This document shows, piece after piece, positions 58,940 through 64,000 of a stretch of DNA of 64,000 bases. The translations under genes and the position numbers were made by a program. Numbering within the stretch: position 1 is the first letter of the stretch; every line of letters begins with the position of its first letter. A model generated the notes under the pieces. The model saw only the letters and a list, made by a program, of their open reading frames with translations. It did no database searches and was not told where the DNA came from. The DNA is from Deltaproteobacteria bacterium. GTDB taxonomy: Bacteria > Desulfobacterota > Desulfuromonadia > Geobacterales > Pseudopelobacteraceae. Location: NCBI GenBank assembly GCA_016182975.1, contig JACPFJ010000016.1, positions 44,572 to 108,571 on the forward strand, given 5' to 3'.

Positions 58940-59016
58940 TGGTGGGCCCACCAGGACTCGAACCTGGGACCAACCGGTTATGAGCCGGTGGCTCTAGCCA
59001 ACTGAGCTATAGGCCC
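58940..59016 (-). tRNA. tRNA with CAU anticodon (Met elongator or lysidine-type Ile2)
   Basis: 77 nt with an encoded CCA. Acceptor GGGCCTA pairs with TGGGCCC (one G-T), the D-arm is TAGCTCAGTTGG, the anticodon loop CTCATAA is closed by ACCGG/CCGGT, and the T-arm carries GGTTCGAGTCC. The CAU anticodon fits either Met or Ile2. The GGGCC acceptor and CTCATAA loop resemble tRNA-Ile2, in which TilS would convert C34 to lysidine. It is not an initiator tRNA, as the anticodon stem lacks the GGG/CCC pairs. Confidence 0.95.
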
Positions 59017-59028
59017 GTGGGAGGATTT

Positions 59029-59057
59029 ATACTAGGGAAGTGTGCCGTGGCTGTCAA
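59029..59057 (-). promoter_or_regulatory. tRNA promoter
   Basis: Perfect -35 TTGACA (59052-59057), 17-nt spacer, -10 TAGTAT (59029-59034) on the minus strand. Transcription would start near 59022, giving a leader of about six nt before the tRNA. Confidence 0.75.
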
Positions 59058-59143
59058 GCACTTTTGACAGTAGAAATCCAGTGTGGACATTTTTCCGCTA
59101 TATTGAGAGAATAACGCAAAAAACCTCTCTCAGGACAGGCACA

Positions 59144-62100
59144 ATGATTTCAAGCCTTAAAACCAGGATGACCCTGGTGGTTTCCCTGCTGGTGTCGGGA
59201 TTGTTGTCGCTTATGGCCCTGGCTGCCTTTTCCTATTTCGAGCGCCAGTTCAAGGAGGTCGTCTCCGGCCAGCAGTACACCCTGGTCTCGGCTCTGGCGG
59301 AGGAAATCGACGGCAAGATCCGGATGATCCAGGGTGAACTCACCGCCGTTGCCGGCACCGTCACCCCCGAGCTCCTCGGCGACCCCGCCGGGTTGCGCAG
59401 TTTTCTGCGGCAACGTCCGGACACCTTCGGCATCTTCGATTCCGGGGTCTACCTCTTCTCTCCCGACTGCCGTATCCTCGCCTCCACCGGACCGGAGCAG
59501 TGGAAGTGCGACGACGGCGGGTGTCCCTTCTCCTTCATTGTCCGGAAATCGGCCCAAACCAGAAGCCCCCTCATCTCCGGACCCTATTTTATCGACCGGA
59601 ACGAAAATCCGTCCCGGCATCTACTGGTCGCTTTCACCGCCCCCGTTTTTGACCGGCGCGGTAAGGTCGTCGCGGTCATGGTCGGCGGTATCGACCTCCT
59701 CAAGGACAACTTCCTGGGAAAGATCTCCTCGTTGAAGCTGGGGCAAGGGGGGTATCTGTACCTCTACTCGGACGACAGAAAGTTGATCATCCATCCCGAC
59801 CGGGAAAGGGTCATCAGGCAGGACATGCCGAAGCCGGGGGTAAACCGTCTCTTCGACCTCTCGCTGGAGGGGTTCGAGGGGACCGGGGAGACGGTAACCT
59901 CGAAAGGGCTCGTTGCCCTCAGCTCGTTCAAGCGGTTGAAGACGGCGAACTGGATCCTGGCGGCGAACTTCCCCCGTGCCGAGGTCTACGCCCCGATAAG
60001 AAGGGCCAGTGGCTACCTGTTCGCCGCGCTGGCGATCGGGGTATTCTGTTCGGTCCTCGTCGTCCGCTTCGTCATGAAACGTCTCACCGCCCCTCTCCTG
60101 CAATTCAGCGACCATGTCCGTGAGATGACCGACCGGCAGGCGCCCCCGGTCCCGATAACGGTCCACGGTTCAGCCAGCAGCGAGATCGTCACCCTCGCCG
60201 CGGCGTTCAACGGGATGCTGGCCGAGATGGAGGAGCGCAAGAAAGGGGAGCAGGACCAGCGCCGCTTCCTCGAAACGCTGCTCGACACCCTGCCGATCCC
60301 GGTCTACTTCAAGGACACGGCGGGGATGTATATCGGCTGCAATCGGAGGTTTGCCGAAGCCGTCGGCCTCTCCAGGGAGGGGCTGACCGGTAAGACTATT
60401 TTCGATATTGCCCCCCGGGAGCTGGCGGATGAATATACCGCAGCGGACGCGGAGCTTTTCCGGCGCCAGGGGGTGCAGATCTACGAAGGGCGGATGAAGC
60501 GCGGGGACGGGACCATGCGGGAAGGGGTCTTCTACAAGGCCACCTTTCTGAACGCCGACGGCTCGCTGTATGGGCTGATCGGCGCGTTCCTCGACATCAC
60601 CGAGCGGAAGAGGGCCGAGGTGGCCCTGATGGAGCAGACCGAGTTCGCCGAGAATCTGATCCGGAATTCCGCCGTTCCCACCTTTGTCCTCGACAGCCGC
60701 CACCATGTCCTCATCTGGAACAGGGCCTGCGAAGAGCTGACCGGCGTGAAGGGGGAGGAGATGGTCGGCACCGACGAGGCGTGGAAGGCGTTTTACGACC
60801 ACAGGCGGCCGGTCCTGGCCGATTTTGTCCTTGACGGCAACCTGAAGGACATTCCCGCCAATTATGAAATCCAGGGTAGATCGCTGCTGATCCCGGAAGG
60901 GCTGCAGTCCGAGAGGTGGTTCACCGACCTGAACGGCCGGCAGCGCTACATCATCTTCAACGCAGCGCCGATCCGCGACGGCAAGGGGGAAATGGTCGCC
61001 GTCATCCAGACCCTGGAGGAGATGACCGAGCGCAGGAAGGCCGAGGAGAGGCTCCTCGGCAGCGAGATGCGGATGCGCGCCATTCTCGATACCGCCGGAT
61101 CATCACCATCAGCGAGGAGGGGACCATCGAATCGGTGAACCGCTCCTGTGAACGGATGTTCGGCTACGGTGCCGGCGAGTTGGCCGGCCTCAATGTCTCG
61201 ATCCTGATGCCCTCCCCGTTCCGGGAGGAGCACGACGGCTACATCGCCCGCTACCTGCGGACCGGGGAGAAGAGGGTGATCGAGTCCCGGCGCGAGGTGG
61301 TCGCCCGGCGCAAGGATGGAACGCTGTTCCCGGCGGAGCTGGCGGTGAGCGAGGTGCGCCTGGGGGAGAAGAGGCTCTTTTCCGGGATGATCACCGATAT
61401 ATCCGAGCGCAAAGAGCGGGAAGCGGAGATGCGGCGGACCCTTTCCCTCCTCGGGGCCACCCTGGAGTCGACCGCCGACGGAATCCTGGTGGTCGACCTG
61501 GGGGGGAAGATCGTCAGTTGCAATCAGAAGTTCGCCGAGCTGTGGCGCATCCCCGCAGAGGCCCTGTCAGACCATGACGATAACCGGGCGCTCGCCTCCG
61601 CGCATGAACAATTGACCGACCCCGAGGCGTTCCTGGCCAAGGTCCGCGACCTGTACGCCCATCCGGAGGCCGAAAGCCGCGACGTCCTGAAATTCAAGGA
61701 CGGCAGGATATTCGAGAGGTACTCCAAACCCCAGAGAATAGGAGAATCCATTGTCGGCCGGGTCTGGAGCTTCAGCGACCTGACGGAACAGCGCAAGCTG
61801 GAAGCCCAACTGCGCCAGTCGCAAAAGATGGAGGCGCTCGGGACGCTGGCCGGCGGGGTGGCCCACGACTTCAACAACATCCTTACCGCCATTATCGGCT
61901 TCAGCAACCTCTTGCAGATGAATATGGAGGAGTCCGACCCGCGCAGGCAGCACCTCAACCAGATCCTTGCCGCGGCGGAGCGGGCCACCGGCCTCACCCA
62001 GAGCCTGCTTGCCTACAGCCGGAATAAACCGCTCAATCCGGGCCGGGTCAATCTCAACGAAATCGTCCGGAAGGTGGGAAATTTTCTCTCCCGGCTTATC

Positions 62101-62964
62101 GGCGAAGATGTCGAGCTGACCATCACCGTTGCCGATGAAGCATTGAACGTAATGGCGGACGACGGGCAGATCGAGCAGGTCCTGATGAACCTCGCCACCA
62201 ATGCCCGGGACGCCATGGCCGGGGAAGGGAGCCTCATCATCAGGACCGGGCCGATCGAGCTGGACCAGGAATTCGTCAGCAGTCACGGCTACGGGATAAC
62301 GGGGAGATACGCCCTCGTCTCCGTTTCGGATACCGGCAGCGGCATGGACCGGCAAACCGCCGAAAGGATCTTCGAGCCGTTCTTCACCACCAAACAGATG
62401 GGAAGAGGGACCGGCCTCGGCCTCTCCATCGTCTACGGGATCGTCAAGCAGCACAACGGTTACATCAACGTCTACAGCGAAGTCGGGAAGGGGACGACCT
62501 TCAACATATATTTCCCCCTGACCGAAGTTGCCGAAAAGGAGCAGAATGCCGTGGATATGCGGCATCCCAAGGGGGGGATCGAAACCATCCTGCACGTTGA
62601 GGACAGCGAGGATATCAGGGCCCTGATGCGGGAAGTCCTGACCGGCGCCGGTTACACCGTAATCGAAGCGGTGGACGGCCAGGACGGGGTGGAGAAGTTT
62701 CGCGAGCATCGCGAAGAGGTGCAGCTCCTGATCCTCGACGTGATCATGCCGAGAAAAAACGGCAAGGAGGTGTACGATGAGGTCCGCGCCATGAAGGGTG
62801 ACATCAAATGCATTTTCACCAGTGGTTATACCGCCGATATCATCAGCCGGAAGGGGATCCTGGAGGAGGGATACAATTTCGTCACCAAGCCCCTTTCCCC
62901 CAACGCCCTGCTGGCAAAGGTACGGGAGGTGCTGGACGGCGAATCCCCGCCGGCCCGCGGCTAG
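59144..62964 (+). pseudogene. Hybrid sensor histidine kinase/receiver, interrupted by a frameshift
   Basis: Two open frames make one protein. First part (59144 to about 61100): a membrane helix, a dCache/Cache_3-like periplasmic domain, a second helix near residue 290, HAMP, then two PAS domains (NSAVPTFVLDS, TGVKGEEM). It ends out of frame after MRMRAILDTAG. Second part (about 61100-62964): the rest of a third PAS (IITISEEGTIESVNRSCERMFG), a fourth PAS, HisKA with VAHDFNNIL (phospho-His), HATPase ([11 protein letters not shown]), and a receiver with Asp in LLILDVIMPRKNG. A few bases, probably one or seven, are missing near 61100. Recent pseudogene, phase-variable gene or sequencing error. 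Confidence 0.8.
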
Positions 62965-62987
62965 CGGAGGCCGGGCAGGAAAGAAGG

Positions 62988-63146
<159 letters not shown>

Positions 63147-63270
63147 AGGCCGGTCGGTTGATCATCTGTCAGGTGAGAGTGCGTGAGCTTTGCTTGCTCA
63201 ATGAGTTGATTTTGCGTGTTGGTTGGTCAACAAATCGACTGCGTCCCTCCCAGGCTTCTCGTCAGTAGTT

Positions 63271-63299
63271 TTGCAAGAGGTTCAGAAAAGACATATAAT
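63271..63299 (+). promoter_or_regulatory. Sigma-70 promoter of the small Cys/His-rich gene
   Basis: -35 TTGCAA (63271-63276), 17-nt spacer and a perfect -10 TATAAT (63294-63299). Transcription would start about 40 nt before the ATG at 63349. Confidence 0.7.
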
Positions 63300-63348
63300 T
63301 ATTATAGGAAGCGTGGAACGTAAAGCCAAGAGAGGGAGTGTGAGAATT

Positions 63349-63522
63349 ATGGTGGAAAAATGTGGTCATAGCATGCAGCATTGGGAGCATATGTGCTCAT
63401 TCACCGAGAACGGCTGTGCCGTGGAAGCATTGCGGTCCGGCAGGAGTTATGAATGCAGCCCATGTGATGACAAATCGCATTGGCATAATGCGGTATGCAC
63501 ATCCAGTTATATTGCCACATAG
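63349..63522 (+). CDS. 57-residue Cys/His-rich small protein
   Basis: Cys at 5, 16, 23, 36, 39, 50 and His at 7, 11, 14, 44, 46, so nearly a fifth of the residues could bind metal. No signal peptide and no CxxCH haem motif. An in-frame extension to 63223 exists, but the promoter start (about 63306) rules most of it out. AGGGAG lies about 10 nt before the ATG. Promoter and terminator both fit this ORF exactly. I do not recognise a family; a metal-binding or redox role is only a guess. Confidence 0.55.
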   Translation: MVEKCGHSMQHWEHMCSFTENGCAVEALRSGRSYECSPCDDKSHWHNAVCTSSYIAT

Positions 63523-63551
63523 TGGCCATTGCTGAATAAAAGCCAACTAAC

Positions 63552-63576
63552 GGCCTGTGAAAGCAGGCCTTTTTTC
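63552..63576 (+). terminator. Intrinsic terminator of the small Cys/His-rich gene
   Basis: Perfect GGCCTG / CAGGCC stem with a 6-nt loop followed by TTTTTTC, 30 bp after the stop at 63522. Confidence 0.85.
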
Positions 63577-63977
63577 TTGCCCTCATCCAAAATCCGGCAA
63601 GCGTGAGGAATCCTCCTCAACCCTTCCGGTTGGGCTGGCGCTGTTCACCCAGCGAATCCGGCATGTTATCCGTGGGCGGCGATTGACTCCGGCATTTCGC
63701 TCGATCCGCCAAACAGACATCACGGATTCAGGCCTACCTTCAAAAATTTCGACTTGTTTGTCATAGGTGGAGACCTGACACTGTCAGCCTTCACTCAAAA
63801 ATGGCAGTTAGCCACAGAGATCACAGAGTAATGACAACAAAAAATCTGTTTTTATTGAATCCTGACTCCGTGACGGCAAGTTCAGTAAATTTGCTTATTC
63901 CAGATGTAACCAGTTGATGTTCTTTGATAATTGAGCTATTTTGCTACGCAACAAAAACTCACCCGGCAGGTGAATTC
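63577..63977. other. Non-coding or decayed stretch
   Basis: No ORF with credible codon use, no RNA gene and no complete repeat was seen. It includes a CCACAGAGATCACAGAG segment of the kind common in dispersed repeats, and an AT-rich last 150 bp that may hold the promoter of the gene starting at 63978. Confidence 0.4.
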
Positions 63978-64000
63978 ATGAAGCGTCTCATCATCGAGCA
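63978..64000 (+). CDS. 5' end of a gene running off the right edge
   Basis: ATG at 63978 preceded by an AGGTG site with 6-nt spacing. Only MKRLIIE is visible, which is too little for a product call. Confidence 0.4.

Noticed and set aside
63557..63766. 69-residue plus-strand ORF near the right edge
   Set aside because: Its start lies inside the terminator of the small Cys/His-rich gene, there is no ribosome-binding site, and the translation matches no recognisable domain.

Overview
The window looks like chromosomal DNA of a GC-rich Geobacter-type bacterium (Desulfuromonadales, former Deltaproteobacteria). The pointers are a SfrAB-like NADPH oxidoreductase pair, futalosine-pathway menaquinone genes (mqnB, mqnD), a type IB GTP cyclohydrolase (folE2), a complex I gene block (nuoH-N) and a complete division/cell-wall (dcw) cluster. 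No rRNA, prophage, CRISPR array or intact insertion sequence was seen. Assignments come from reading translations and motifs; no database search was run.

Layout. 1-2.4 kb: a c-di-AMP (ydaO/yuaA-type) riboswitch with terminator reading leftwards into a gene whose first codons are at the window edge, a decayed REC/GGDEF fragment, a cupin-type XRE regulator and an NmrA-like oxidoreductase. 2.6-14.1 kb: HtrA protease, 6-phosphofructokinase, RluD, a rubrerythrin-like/HAD/MidA operon, a FlaG-like gene behind a sigma-28-type promoter, a WYL regulator, a YqaA-like membrane protein, a diguanylate cyclase and recD. 14.1-19.2 kb: mqnB with a glycosyltransferase, two toxin-antitoxin modules (MNT/HEPN and HigBA) separated and bracketed by three copies of one palindromic repeat, then folE2, acyP and engB. 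19.4-34.4 kb: nuoH, an ankyrin gene, nuoI-N, a frameshifted mqnD, an M29 aminopeptidase, sfrB and sfrA. 34.5-36.4 kb: a radical SAM protein with a coupled 59-residue zinc-ribbon-like protein.

36.4-55.5 kb is the dcw cluster on the minus strand: mraZ-rsmH-ftsL-ftsI-murE-murF-mraY-murD-ftsW-murG-murC-murB-ddl-ftsQ-ftsA-ftsZ. It starts from a near-consensus sigma-70 promoter followed by 10-bp-spaced MraZ boxes. Downstream of ftsZ, between two terminators, lies an unannotated candidate structured RNA of about 200-235 nt with its own consensus-like promoter. 55.5-59 kb holds two small conserved genes, rnpB, a coiled-coil zinc-ribbon protein, a Nif3-family gene and a CAU-anticodon tRNA. 59.1-64 kb is a degraded signalling region: a frameshifted PAS sensor kinase/receiver gene, a kinase remnant and a small Cys/His-rich gene with its own promoter and terminator.

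The strongest theme beyond the genes is the density of short palindromic repeats. At least seven families sit between operon genes. One is inserted in frame inside both nuoL and murE. Two others supply the stop codons of murF and murG. Together with the micro-deletions in mqnD and the sensor kinase, they suggest a genome shaped by small mobile repeats and small indels.
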